From Alphaproteobacteria bacterium (GTDB lineage: Bacteria; Pseudomonadota; Alphaproteobacteria; Caulobacterales; Parvularculaceae): a DNA stretch of 43,112 nt. The stretch is taken from positions 1 to 43,112 of the forward strand of contig JAUHYK010000034.1 of NCBI GenBank assembly GCA_030426465.1. Direction: 5' to 3'. The notes under the pieces are model-generated. The model saw only the letters and a list, made by a program, of their open reading frames with translations, searched no databases and was not told where the DNA came from. Position numbers and translations under genes: made by a program. Below, piece after piece: positions 1 through 8,292 of this stretch (the stretch's first letter is position 1; each line of letters opens with the position of its first letter).

Positions 1-530
1 AGCGGCCTTCGGTCGATGTCATCACCGGCACCATCAAGGCGAACTTCCCGACCCGGATCTCGTTCCAGGTGACCTCTAAAATCGATAGCCGGACTATCCT
101 TGGCGAGCCCGGCGCTGAACAGCTTCTCGGTCAGGGCGACATGCTGCATATGGCCGGCGGCGGGCGCCTGCGCCGCGTCCACGGCGCGTTTGTCTCTGAT
201 GACGAGGTCGAAAAGATCGTCAGCTTCCTCAAAAAGCAGGGCGCCCCGGATTATGTTCAGGAAGTCACCGAATTGCGCGAGGAAGACAGCGGCGCCTTCG
301 ATGGGCTCGATCTCGGCGGCAATACCGGGTCCGGCGATGCGCTTTACGACAAGGCGGTGGCGGTGGTGATCCGCGACCGCAAGGCTTCAACGTCCTATGT
401 TCAGCGGCGGCTTCAGATTGGCTACAACCGGGCCGCGACCCTCATCGAACGGATGGAGGATGAAGGGGTGATCTCGCCTGCGAACCATGCGGGCAAGCGT
501 GACGTTCTTGTGGGCGACGACGCCGCCTGA
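1..530 (+). CDS. ftsK: DNA translocase FtsK, C-terminal part
   Basis: The 5' end lies outside the window, so about 175 C-terminal residues are visible; the reading frame begins at base 3. FtsK is the septal hexameric ATPase that pumps DNA and helps resolve chromosome dimers at division. The visible part starts in the end of the RecA-like motor (region [18 protein letters not shown]) and continues through LLGQGDML and [16 protein letters not shown], all typical of the motor's last strands. After an acidic linker comes the winged-helix gamma domain ([20 protein letters not shown], then [10 protein letters not shown]), which reads the KOPS polarity sequences. No terminator is evident after the stop, and the next gene starts 254 bases downstream. 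Confidence 0.96.
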   Translation, partial: RPSVDVITGTIKANFPTRISFQVTSKIDSRTILGEPGAEQLLGQGDMLHMAGGGRLRRVHGAFVSDDEVEKIVSFLKKQGAPDYVQEVTELREEDSGAFDGLDLGGNTGSGDALYDKAVAVVIRDRKASTSYVQRRLQIGYNRAATLIERMEDEGVISPANHAGKRDVLVGDDAA

Positions 531-784
531 CGTCATTTACGGTCTTGTTGCTGGCGCAATTCGTGCAGTGCGGCGCTATGACCTAGGTGGAAACCCCTCA
601 ACAAAGCCCGTTTTTGATAGCCGAAACGATATAGAATGCTCCGCACGCGCCAGTTTTCTCTGCTTTCATTGCGAATCCGAGTTCTAACCATCGGTTTTCC
701 GCAGGAAGCGTGCGTAGAACGTTGTTTTTTACGATTTGTTAGGCATACTCCGAACGAGGGGAGAGTTTTAACTGGGGTGGCGTA

Positions 785-2227
785 ATGTCGAAGAGCTACG
801 AGAATCTCCCCGGCGCAGCCGGTAAGGCGCGGTTTTTCCGCCCGAGCCGCTATGAGGCGTCGGCGGTCTTTGCCGGGTCTCCCCCGCGCCTGACCTTTGA
901 AGATGAGGTCTTCGATCTCGACAATATCAGCGCCGCCGGCGCCGGTTGCATCGCCCGTGGTCGCGGGGACGATCTCGGCGCGCCCGCCGGAACATCCGGC
1001 GTTCTGCGCCTTACCCAGCATGGCCGTGAACTGTTTTTGGGCGCTGCCCGCAAGGTCCGCCGGCTCGCCGGCGCCAGCGGGGTCAGCGTCGGCTTCGAGC
1101 TTGAGGCGAACCGGTTCGACCTCGACTGGCTGATCCGCGAAAACGCGAGCGTGCTTGCACGTGAAGGCCGCGGCGTCGCGCCGGACCTCGAGCCCGACAT
1201 CCACTACAAATCCTTTTGTGCTGACGCGACGGCTTTTCTCGGCGGCTATCTCCTGCGCATTCAAAAACATGTGGCGCCGATTGAAGACCGCTGCACGGCG
1301 GAAGATCTCAATGACATCGCCCGCGATCTCGCCGCCGCCGCGGAGACCGAGTGGCTTGACCTCATCAGCCGGGGTAACGAGCTGACGGCGCAGATCCATA
1401 ACGACAAGCAAAAACGCATCGCCTACAAATCCTACACCGAACGCACGGTCTCACAGGTTCTAATGGGCGGTCCGGGCTGGGCGCGCTGCTATTACAAGCC
1501 GGCGGGCTATCCGGGCGACTACAAGATCATGAATTACGGGTATGACCCGAAGCCGGAAGGTGACACGGTCGCCCAGAAATTCCTGCATCTCCTCGGCATG
1601 AGCGCCTCGCGCTTCGTCATCACGCGCATGGAGACGGTCGCGAGCCTGATCGCCGACTATGCCGCGGCGCGCGGTTCCGAGGGCGGCGAGTTTACGGTCA
1701 CCAGCGTCGGCGCCGGTCCCGCGCGTGAAATTAAAGACCTTTTAGAGCTGACGTCTGAAAACACGCGCTGGCGCATCAATCTCGTCGATCAGGAGCCGGC
1801 CGCGCTCGATTTCGCCTTTGACAGCGTCGCGCGCCTTTCGGAACGGGATCGCCTGAGCGTCCGCGGCCTCAACATTTCCTTCCGTGAGATGCTTCGTCCG
1901 TCTTCGGACAATACGGTCTTTGTCGGCAATGACGTGATTTATTCCTCGGGTCTTGTTGATTACCTGAACCCGCTGCTTGCGCAACGCTTCGTCAAACGGC
2001 TGTATGATTTTGTGAAACCGGGCGGCCAGGTGATCATCGGCAATGTGAATAATCTCGAGACGGGCCGGATCTGGCCGCTCGAATATGTCACCGACTGGAG
2101 CCTTTACTTCCGTAATGAGGATGAGATGCGGGCCATGGCCTGCGATATTCCTGGCGCCAAAGTCACGGTCGTGTCCGATCCGCTCGAAGCGATCTACTTC
2201 CTCGTCGTCGAGAAACCGACCGAATAA
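785..2227 (+). CDS. Class I SAM-dependent methyltransferase with PilZ-like N-terminus
   Basis: This 480-residue protein has two parts. Residues about 15-120 resemble a PilZ fold: a DxSxxG-like stretch (LDNISAAGAG) followed by a strand ending in VSVGFELE. The upstream arginines are spaced RFFRPSR rather than RxxxR, so c-di-GMP binding is doubtful. The second half carries KPAGYPGDYKIMNYGYD, then a Rossmann SAM motif I (VTSVGAGPAREI) near residue 305, an acidic motif (NLVDQEP) and GGQVIIGNVNN. From memory, this C-terminal family is often annotated as 3-hydroxypalmitate methyl ester (PhcB-type) biosynthesis; that naming is not proof of substrate. The ATG is preceded by GGGGTGG. A weak TTGTTT-16-CATACT promoter may lie at 722-749. 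It converges on a sensor kinase gene 42 bases away. Confidence 0.8.
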   Translation: MSKSYENLPGAAGKARFFRPSRYEASAVFAGSPPRLTFEDEVFDLDNISAAGAGCIARGRGDDLGAPAGTSGVLRLTQHGRELFLGAARKVRRLAGASGVSVGFELEANRFDLDWLIRENASVLAREGRGVAPDLEPDIHYKSFCADATAFLGGYLLRIQKHVAPIEDRCTAEDLNDIARDLAAAAETEWLDLISRGNELTAQIHNDKQKRIAYKSYTERTVSQVLMGGPGWARCYYKPAGYPGDYKIMNYGYDPKPEGDTVAQKFLHLLGMSASRFVITRMETVASLIADYAAARGSEGGEFTVTSVGAGPAREIKDLLELTSENTRWRINLVDQEPAALDFAFDSVARLSERDRLSVRGLNISFREMLRPSSDNTVFVGNDVIYSSGLVDYLNPLLAQRFVKRLYDFVKPGGQVIIGNVNNLETGRIWPLEYVTDWSLYFRNEDEMRAMACDIPGAKVTVVSDPLEAIYFLVVEKPTE

Positions 2228-2269
2228 GCCGCGTCTCGTTTCTGATTTAATGGGGGAAGCCCCGGCTCG

Positions 2270-3736
2270 TCAGGCGCGCCGGGCCTTTTTGGGCTTGGTC
2301 TCAGTCTTCGCTTGGGGTGCGTTGAACCTGACGATGGCGCAGGTCCCGGTATGCCCATCCGAGGCGAGCCGGACAGTCGCGTTCTGGTCTTCAAAAATAT
2401 GTTTCGCGACGGTCAGCCCAAGGCCCAGGCCTTCGCGTGAGCGCACCAGCGCTGACTCGCTCTGGGTGAACGGCTTCATCGCTTTTTCGATTTGCTCCGG
2501 CGACATGCCGCGGCCTTCATCGCGAATGGCGAGTTCATAAGCGCCGTCTTCCAGCTTTTGTCCGCTGATATGCAGGGTCGTTCCCGATTCTGACGCATGT
2601 ATCGCATTCTCGATCAGGTTGTTGATGGCGTAGCAGGTATGGACAATGTCGATATGCAGCGTTGCATCCTTAAGCGCTTCCGTATCGACGCGGATGCCGG
2701 CCTTTTCCAGCGATGAACGCATTCGTTCTATCGCGACGTCGACGAGCTCTGTCGCTGATGTATCGACAATTTCATATTTCATTTTGCCGGCGGTGGCGTC
2801 GACAAAGCGCAGCATTTTCTGAATGCGTGACAAAAGGATATGAGCCGAGCCGTGAATCTCGTTCAGGTGGCGGGCGTTGTTGCCGGGATCGTTCGCCGCT
2901 TTGAAAGAATTGGAGACAACTTCTGCATAGCCAATGATCTGGTGCAGCGGCGTTCTCAGCTCGTGGCTCATCATGGAGAGGAAGTTGATCTTCGACTGGT
3001 CGGCGGCGGTCGCCTCGATCAGGAGCTTTTCTATGACTTCATTGTCGCGCTTACGCTGTTCGTCACGCAGCCAGATCATCCGTGAGCGGATCTCCTGCAT
3101 GTAACTCGTCGCCACAGCGACTGCGGCGATGGACAGCATGAAAAAGTGACCCGAGATGACATCCACATTGGAAAAGGCGGGCCGCAAATTAAGGACCGCC
3201 AGATAGACAACCGAGGTGGAAATATAGGCCGCCGCCGCCACCCGAAAGGGAATCCGCATGATGCAGGACGCGGCGACAAAAGTGACAAGAACGCCGATGA
3301 TGTAGGGCGGCGCGCCTTGCGGCGGGATGATCGCGATCATCCAGATGATGGAGAGGCCCGACAGCCAGATGCCCGCAGCGCTGAGCCAACCGAAATGCGG
3401 TTTCACTTTCGGCACGAAGGACAATGGGATCAGGGCGGCGATCGCGCAGGCGATGATCACCCGTGTGGTGAGCACCGTTTGCAGCCCTTCAGAAATGGTC
3501 AGGACGTCGAGGATCCAATAGCCAAGATAGGTGAAGACCACCGTGTACCAGAGCAGGCGCTCGGTCGGCAGGGTGGTTTCCACGAGCTTGTGGATATAGC
3601 GCCGTTCCGTGTCATCGGCCTTGAAACGGGCCGTCCATGGCGAAATACCGTCTCGTTCCAGTGTCTGCTGGAAGACGGTTAGCGGATTTGGCTTCTTCTG
3701 AAGGTCCAATCCGGCGGAATTAAGAGGCGGCGCCAT
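2270..3736 (-). CDS. Six-helix membrane sensor histidine kinase
   Basis: A 488-residue sensor kinase. An N-terminal cytoplasmic stretch of about 60 residues is followed by six hydrophobic helices (roughly residues 63-80, 93-108, 117-138, 145-160, 166-182 and 199-214) with very short loops, so the signal is probably sensed in the membrane. A short coiled linker leads to the dimerisation/phosphotransfer helix SHELRTPLHQIIGYAE, with the phospho-accepting His at residue 258. The ATPase domain shows the N box (NNLIENAIHA), G1 (DEGRGMS) and G2 (GLGLGL). There is no receiver domain and no response regulator gene next to it, so its partner is elsewhere. The tail is very basic (KPKKARRA). It lies between a methyltransferase (convergent) and a desaturase (divergent). 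Small-molecule or lipid sensing is inference. Confidence 0.9.
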   Translation of the reverse strand: MAPPLNSAGLDLQKKPNPLTVFQQTLERDGISPWTARFKADDTERRYIHKLVETTLPTERLLWYTVVFTYLGYWILDVLTISEGLQTVLTTRVIIACAIAALIPLSFVPKVKPHFGWLSAAGIWLSGLSIIWMIAIIPPQGAPPYIIGVLVTFVAASCIMRIPFRVAAAAYISTSVVYLAVLNLRPAFSNVDVISGHFFMLSIAAVAVATSYMQEIRSRMIWLRDEQRKRDNEVIEKLLIEATAADQSKINFLSMMSHELRTPLHQIIGYAEVVSNSFKAANDPGNNARHLNEIHGSAHILLSRIQKMLRFVDATAGKMKYEIVDTSATELVDVAIERMRSSLEKAGIRVDTEALKDATLHIDIVHTCYAINNLIENAIHASESGTTLHISGQKLEDGAYELAIRDEGRGMSPEQIEKAMKPFTQSESALVRSREGLGLGLTVAKHIFEDQNATVRLASDGHTGTCAIVRFNAPQAKTETKPKKARRA

Positions 3737-3873
3737 GGGTTTTTACTACCGCAAGAGAGTTAACGAGGCTTTGGCGGCGGCCAGTAAAGACGCGCCCTTT
3801 CGATTGATTTTCAGTAGGCTTTTCACAGTGGAAGCGGCTTGCGGGAAGGTAAACAAAGACTTAATATTTACTT

Positions 3874-4731
3874 ATGACAGAAGTTGGATCCCTAGATGCA
3901 TTTGCGCCCGCCCGTGCGCGACCCGCTGCGCGCGGCGCCGCATGGCCGACCGTGGCGTTCTTCTTTGCGCTGTGGGCGGGTCTTATCGCTTCCGTAACGG
4001 CTTCGGTGGGCGGGGCGTTTCCCCTCTGGGCGGGGTGTCTCGTCAATACCGTAATTTTGTATGTGTTGGCGCATGTCAATCACGAGGCCATTCACCGTAA
4101 TATTTCCGGCGGCAATCCGCGCCTGCGTTGGCTTAACGAAGCTATCGGCCATTATGGCAGCATTTGGTTCTTTTTGCCGTTCCAGGCCTTCAGGGCGGTG
4201 CATCTGGCGCATCACCGGGCGCCGAACGATCCGGTGACCGATGGCGATATGTGGGTGGCGAAAGACAATCCGGTGACGGTTTTTCTACGCTGCTCGACCA
4301 TCCTCTGGGGTTATGAATTGCAGCTCTGGCGGATGATGCGCGAGGGGACGCTGAAGCGCAGCGAAGTCATTTCGATTTACGGCCAGCGTCTTGTTGTTCT
4401 CACTGCATGGATCACACTGACGGCGCTTGGATATGGCGCTGAAACATTCTTTCTCTGGATTTTGCCGGCGATGTTGGTGATGCCGGTGCTGGCGATGTTT
4501 TTCGCCTACATTGTGCACCGTCCCCATGACGAGACCGACCCCTACCGCTCAAGCAATGTCATTCTTGCGCGCGGTCCGCTGCAATCACTGGTGACGGCGG
4601 TTTTCGTTTTCCAGAATTATCACCTCATCCACCATCTGAACCCGCGTATTCCGTTCTATGGTTATGGTGAACATTTCCGCGCCCGCCGCGCTGAGCTTGA
4701 AGCCAGGGGCGCCTCGATCACGACGCTCTGA
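3874..4731 (+). CDS. Membrane fatty acid desaturase / carotenoid hydroxylase family protein
   Basis: A 285-residue integral membrane di-iron enzyme. The histidine boxes are HVNHEAIH near residues 69-76, HLAHH near 110, and HLIHH in NYHLIHHLNP near 250, with about four hydrophobic spans between them. The third box with HLNPRIPFYGYG is reminiscent of CrtR/AlkB-type members, so hydroxylation of a carotenoid and desaturation of a fatty acyl chain are both possible. It is divergent from the sensor kinase across 137 bases. No Shine-Dalgarno sequence stands directly before the ATG: GGGAAGG at 3842-3848 is about 25 bases upstream. A TAATAT box at 3861-3866 is close enough that a leaderless message is conceivable. 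Confidence 0.85.
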   Translation: MTEVGSLDAFAPARARPAARGAAWPTVAFFFALWAGLIASVTASVGGAFPLWAGCLVNTVILYVLAHVNHEAIHRNISGGNPRLRWLNEAIGHYGSIWFFLPFQAFRAVHLAHHRAPNDPVTDGDMWVAKDNPVTVFLRCSTILWGYELQLWRMMREGTLKRSEVISIYGQRLVVLTAWITLTALGYGAETFFLWILPAMLVMPVLAMFFAYIVHRPHDETDPYRSSNVILARGPLQSLVTAVFVFQNYHLIHHLNPRIPFYGYGEHFRARRAELEARGASITTL

Positions 4732-4809
4732 CGCGCGCCTCTCTCGCTCAAGATAAGCTTGTAAAATAAGGGAAAGTTGAACGCCGCCGGTGCTTTGCAC
4801 AGGCGCGTC

Positions 4810-5181
4810 TCAAACCAGTCTGGCACCGTTCGGCACGGCGCTATCCGGGCCAAACAGGACGATATTTCCGTCATTATCCGGAAAGCCCAGCACCAGCACT
4901 TCAGAGAGGAACGGGCCGACCTGACGCGGCGGGAAATTGACCACGGCTGCAACCTGGCGGCCAAGAAGCGCTTCGGGCGTGTAGTGCGCGGTGATCTGCG
5001 CTGAACTTTTTTTCACACCAACGCCGTCGCCGAAATCGACCTTCAGCTTGTAGGCGGGCTTGCGCGCCTCGGGGAAAGGCTCTGCGGCGATAACTGTCCC
5101 CACCCGGATGTCGACCGCAAGGAAGGCGTCGAAATCGATGTCTTTTGCGGCGTCGGCGGCGGGATCGAATACATTATGCAT
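4810..5181 (-). CDS. CsaA-type tRNA-binding domain protein
   Basis: A 123-residue single-domain OB-fold protein of the CsaA / EMAP-II-like tRNA-binding family. Key stretches are FLAVDIRVGTVIAAEPFPEA, ARKPAYKLKVDFG, KKSSAQITAHYTPE, GRQVAAVVNFPPRQVG and SEVLVLGFPD. These are the conserved strands and the KSSAQIT and VVNFPP signatures of CsaA. Bacillus CsaA has chaperone/export-linked activity and binds tRNA; the role in Gram-negative bacteria is unclear. I chose the ATG at 5181 (MHNVFDP) over an upstream TTG at 5193, because GGAG lies about eight bases before this ATG and the length then fits the family. Confidence 0.9.
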   Translation of the reverse strand: MHNVFDPAADAAKDIDFDAFLAVDIRVGTVIAAEPFPEARKPAYKLKVDFGDGVGVKKSSAQITAHYTPEALLGRQVAAVVNFPPRQVGPFLSEVLVLGFPDNDGNIVLFGPDSAVPNGARLV

Positions 5182-5193
5182 GAGCGGCTCCAA

Positions 5194-5571
5194 AGGCTGT
5201 CCAGGGCCTGTCTAAAGCGCCATGCGGGAAAGTGGAATCCCGTCTTGCGCCCCGCCGGCGCCGACGGCAGCGCCTTGTATGGAGGGCGCGCGGCCCAGAA
5301 TGGAAATTCCCTTACGCCGCCAAATTTGACGTATTTCGAAACAAACTCCGGCTGAGAAAACCATTAATGCAATAATATCAATAAATTATAGCTGTTTTGT
5401 GAAATTTCCCGGCAGATATGTTTCGTTTTTCGAAATACCCTCTATAACCCCCCGTGATAACCATCATTTTTGCCGGTGTGAGCTGCGTCGAGGCGCTTCT
5501 GAGCGTCTTCCGCGTCCCGGCATTTAAAAACCTGCCGGAAAGGCGGGGCAACCAATCCGAGGGGATTACAA
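5194..5571. promoter_or_regulatory. Intergenic control region of the TonB receptor, with inverted TTTCGAAA elements
   Basis: These 378 bases hold no convincing gene. The centre (about 5320-5450) is clearly AT-richer than its surroundings. GTATTTCGAAA at 5331-5341 recurs as its exact reverse complement TTTCGAAATAC at 5428-5438, about 86 bases apart, and each copy has a TTTCGAAA or near-TTTCGAAA core. This looks like a pair of operator half-regions flanking the promoter of the receptor at 5572, but no clear -35/-10 pair could be assigned. The regulator is unknown. Confidence 0.4.
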
Positions 5572-8205
5572 GTGAAACAGTACCTGACCGGCGCATCCAT
5601 GCTCGCCGTTTCCACAGTCTTATCATCCGCTGCATATGCGCAGGTGGACCAGATCGTCGTCACCGCCACCAAGCGCACCGAGAACGCACAGGATATTCCT
5701 GTCGCCGTTCAGGCGCTCGGCTCTGACAGCCTCGACGAACTGCGCGTCGATAATTTCTCCGACTACCTGGTTCAGCTTCCGGGCGTCACCGCCGGCGGCA
5801 GCGGGCCCGGCCAGAACACGATCTACATTCGCGGCCTTGCCTCAACGACCCCGAACTTGACGACGGCTGGCGTTGCGGGCCTCGCGCCGAACGTTGCGCT
5901 GTATCTCGATGAACAGCCTCTGGCGCAGCCGGGCCGCAATCTTGATGTTTATGCGGTTGACCTGGAGCGCGTTGAAGTCCTGCCCGGACCGCAGGGCACC
6001 TTGTTCGGCGCAAGCTCCCAGGCCGGCACGATCCGCCTGATCACCAACAAGCCGCGCCTTGGCGAATTGCAGGCGTCGGCCTCTACCGGCGTTTCGACCA
6101 CGGACGGCGGTGAGATGAGCGCCAAGTTCGAAGGTATGCTGAATGTTCCGGTGACGGACGATTTTGCTGTGCGCGTCGTTGGTTATATTGATGACCGCGG
6201 CGGTTATATCGACAACGTGCCGGGCACGCGCAATGCATCTGAGTCCGCGCGCTTCCGTCCGGAAGGAACCGTTCGCGCCAATGGCGTTCCTGTGTCAGCG
6301 CAGCGCGCCGGTTTCCAGTCAACGGCGGACCTGTCGGGCGTCACCTTCCTTGATGCTGATAACGCCAATCTTGTCGAGGAAGATTTCAACGACACCAAAT
6401 ACACCGGATTCCGCGCATCGGCGCTTTACGAGATCAATGATGACTGGCGCATCACGGTTGCGCATGCGCGTCAAAAACTCGATTCCGACGGCGTTTTCTT
6501 CTCCGACCCTAATCTTGATGAATATGAGATCCAGCGCTTTTCCGAAGATCGTCTGGACGATGACTTCAACAACACGAGCTGGACAATTGAAGGCCGCCTT
6601 GGCGCGCTCGAGGCGCTTTACACTGGCGCCTTTACCGATCGCGACACCAATCAGCGCGTTGACTATTCCGACTATCTCTTCGCCGGTCAGTATCTTCCCT
6701 ATTACATCTGCGACGGCTCGGTGAGCTATCCTGGTATGGCGGACCCGTCAGGAACCTGTCAGGCGCCGAACCTCCTCGTCGATTCCGTTACGGAGACGCA
6801 GGTCTTTACCCATGAGCTGCGCTTTAACACCCCGTCGGAAAAACGCCTGCGCGCAACCGTCGGCGGCTTCTACAGCGATCTGACACTGGAAGAGCGCAAC
6901 GACTTCACCTATCCGGGCTCCGTCCTCGCCGATGTTTTCGGACAGCCGGTTCCGGGGCATCCCAATAACGGTTTTGCACCGAACTTCCCGTTCATGACCG
7001 GCTTCACGTCCGATGCTGGTCCGTTCCCGGCGGACGTTATTTTCAGAAACGACATTCGCCGCACGGACAAGCAATTCGGCTTCTTTGGCGAGGCGAGTTT
7101 CGAGCTTGTGCCCGATACGCTGACTCTGACCTTCGGCACGCGCTATTACGACATCGAAGTTGATTTCGAAGGCAGCGCCAACTCGTCCTTCTGTAACTCC
7201 TTCCAGGCGGACGCGAACGCATTTGGCACCGACATCAGCGACATTTACAATGGCGACGGCCAGGTGACTTTCCGCGGTACTTGCGACACCAGCCGTCACA
7301 TCACCTACAATCAGGGCCAAACCATCGCCGACATCATGGCGACGGACCCGGCGCTATCGACGGCGCAGGCGACGCAGATTTTCAACGCCCTCAGCGCTCC
7401 TGACAAAGCGTCAACCGATGGCTTCATCTTCAAAGGCAATATCAGCTGGACGCCGACCGATGATCTGTTGTTCTACGCAACCTACTCCGAAGGGTTCCGT
7501 CCGGGTCTCCTCAACCGTCCCGGCGGCGCCACGAACGGTGCGGGCTACACCGTACCCTTCGCCATCGATTCCGATGAGGTGACCAATTACGAACTTGGCT
7601 GGAAAATGCAGCTGTTTGAAAACCAGCTTCAGGTCAACGGCAATGCGTTCTTTGTTGAAATTGAACGCCTGCAAACAACGATCTTCGACCCGAGCATCGT
7701 CAATCTCTTCTTCTCCGATAATGCGGCGAATGCTGAGATTCTCGGCGTCGAAGGCGATGTCATCTATGCGCCCGCCGCGGTTGACGGCTTGACGCTTACC
7801 GGCGCCTTTTCGGTGCTCGACACCGAGATCAAGGAAGTCCTGATCCCGACCAATGATGTGCTCGTGGGCGGCGATCTCGCCTATGCGCCGAAATTCCAGG
7901 GCAATATTCGCGCCCGTTATGAGTGGGATCTCTCATCCGGTCTTCGTGCGCATCTGCAATCGCAGCTTGTTTATTCCGGCTCCTCGTTCAGCGACATCAT
8001 CGAAATCAACAAGGCGAAGGTGAACGCCTGGACAACGGTGAGCGCCTCTGTCGGGGTTGCTGGCGAAAAATGGTCGATGGAAATTTTCGGCGAAAATCTC
8101 GGCAACACTTATGGCGAGCTTGCAAACAATTTCGTCTATGACCGCGATCGCACGACTGTCTTGCGTCCGCGGACCATCGGCGTACGACTCGGCTACACAT
8201 ATTAA
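5572..8205 (+). CDS. TonB-dependent outer-membrane receptor
   Basis: An 877-residue outer-membrane transporter. The GTG start has GAGGGG seven bases upstream. Residues 1-23 form a signal peptide ending AAYA. A TonB box (VDQIVVTATKR) follows at once, then the plug domain (IPVAVQAL, DYLVQLPGV, YIRGLAS, RVEVLPGPQGTLFGASSQAGTI). The remainder is a long barrel of alternating strands ending in RPRTIGVRLGYTY with the C-terminal aromatic. The type is the large Caulobacter/sphingomonad receptor often seen for sugars, aromatics or other organics; nothing visible identifies a siderophore. An intrinsic terminator follows, then a TPR-sulfotransferase gene. The substrate cannot be read from the sequence. 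Confidence 0.95.
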   Translation: MKQYLTGASMLAVSTVLSSAAYAQVDQIVVTATKRTENAQDIPVAVQALGSDSLDELRVDNFSDYLVQLPGVTAGGSGPGQNTIYIRGLASTTPNLTTAGVAGLAPNVALYLDEQPLAQPGRNLDVYAVDLERVEVLPGPQGTLFGASSQAGTIRLITNKPRLGELQASASTGVSTTDGGEMSAKFEGMLNVPVTDDFAVRVVGYIDDRGGYIDNVPGTRNASESARFRPEGTVRANGVPVSAQRAGFQSTADLSGVTFLDADNANLVEEDFNDTKYTGFRASALYEINDDWRITVAHARQKLDSDGVFFSDPNLDEYEIQRFSEDRLDDDFNNTSWTIEGRLGALEALYTGAFTDRDTNQRVDYSDYLFAGQYLPYYICDGSVSYPGMADPSGTCQAPNLLVDSVTETQVFTHELRFNTPSEKRLRATVGGFYSDLTLEERNDFTYPGSVLADVFGQPVPGHPNNGFAPNFPFMTGFTSDAGPFPADVIFRNDIRRTDKQFGFFGEASFELVPDTLTLTFGTRYYDIEVDFEGSANSSFCNSFQADANAFGTDISDIYNGDGQVTFRGTCDTSRHITYNQGQTIADIMATDPALSTAQATQIFNALSAPDKASTDGFIFKGNISWTPTDDLLFYATYSEGFRPGLLNRPGGATNGAGYTVPFAIDSDEVTNYELGWKMQLFENQLQVNGNAFFVEIERLQTTIFDPSIVNLFFSDNAANAEILGVEGDVIYAPAAVDGLTLTGAFSVLDTEIKEVLIPTNDVLVGGDLAYAPKFQGNIRARYEWDLSSGLRAHLQSQLVYSGSSFSDIIEINKAKVNAWTTVSASVGVAGEKWSMEIFGENLGNTYGELANNFVYDRDRTTVLRPRTIGVRLGYTY

Positions 8206-8245
8206 GGAAACGGCCGGTGAAAGTCGGTACGTAATCCATCTCATG

Positions 8246-8274
8246 AAAGCGCCCCTTAGTCAGGGGCGCTTTTT
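8246..8274 (+). terminator. Intrinsic terminator after the TonB receptor
   Basis: AAAGCGCCCC at 8246-8255 pairs perfectly with GGGGCGCTTT at 8263-8272 around a seven-base loop, and the second arm ends in a T run. The next start codon is only 19 bases beyond, so the sulfotransferase gene has no room for a promoter of its own between the terminator and its start. Confidence 0.88.
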
Positions 8275-8292
8275 CGTCAAAAGGCGGCGCCC

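Noticed and set aside
533-1411. 292-codon open frame on the minus strand over the methyltransferase N-terminus
   Set aside because: It spans an intergenic stretch and then shadows a supported gene; there is no ribosome site or domain.
2253-2263. GGGG-AAG-CCCC hairpin between the convergent methyltransferase and kinase genes
   Set aside because: The stem is four bases and no T run follows on either strand; too weak to call a terminator.
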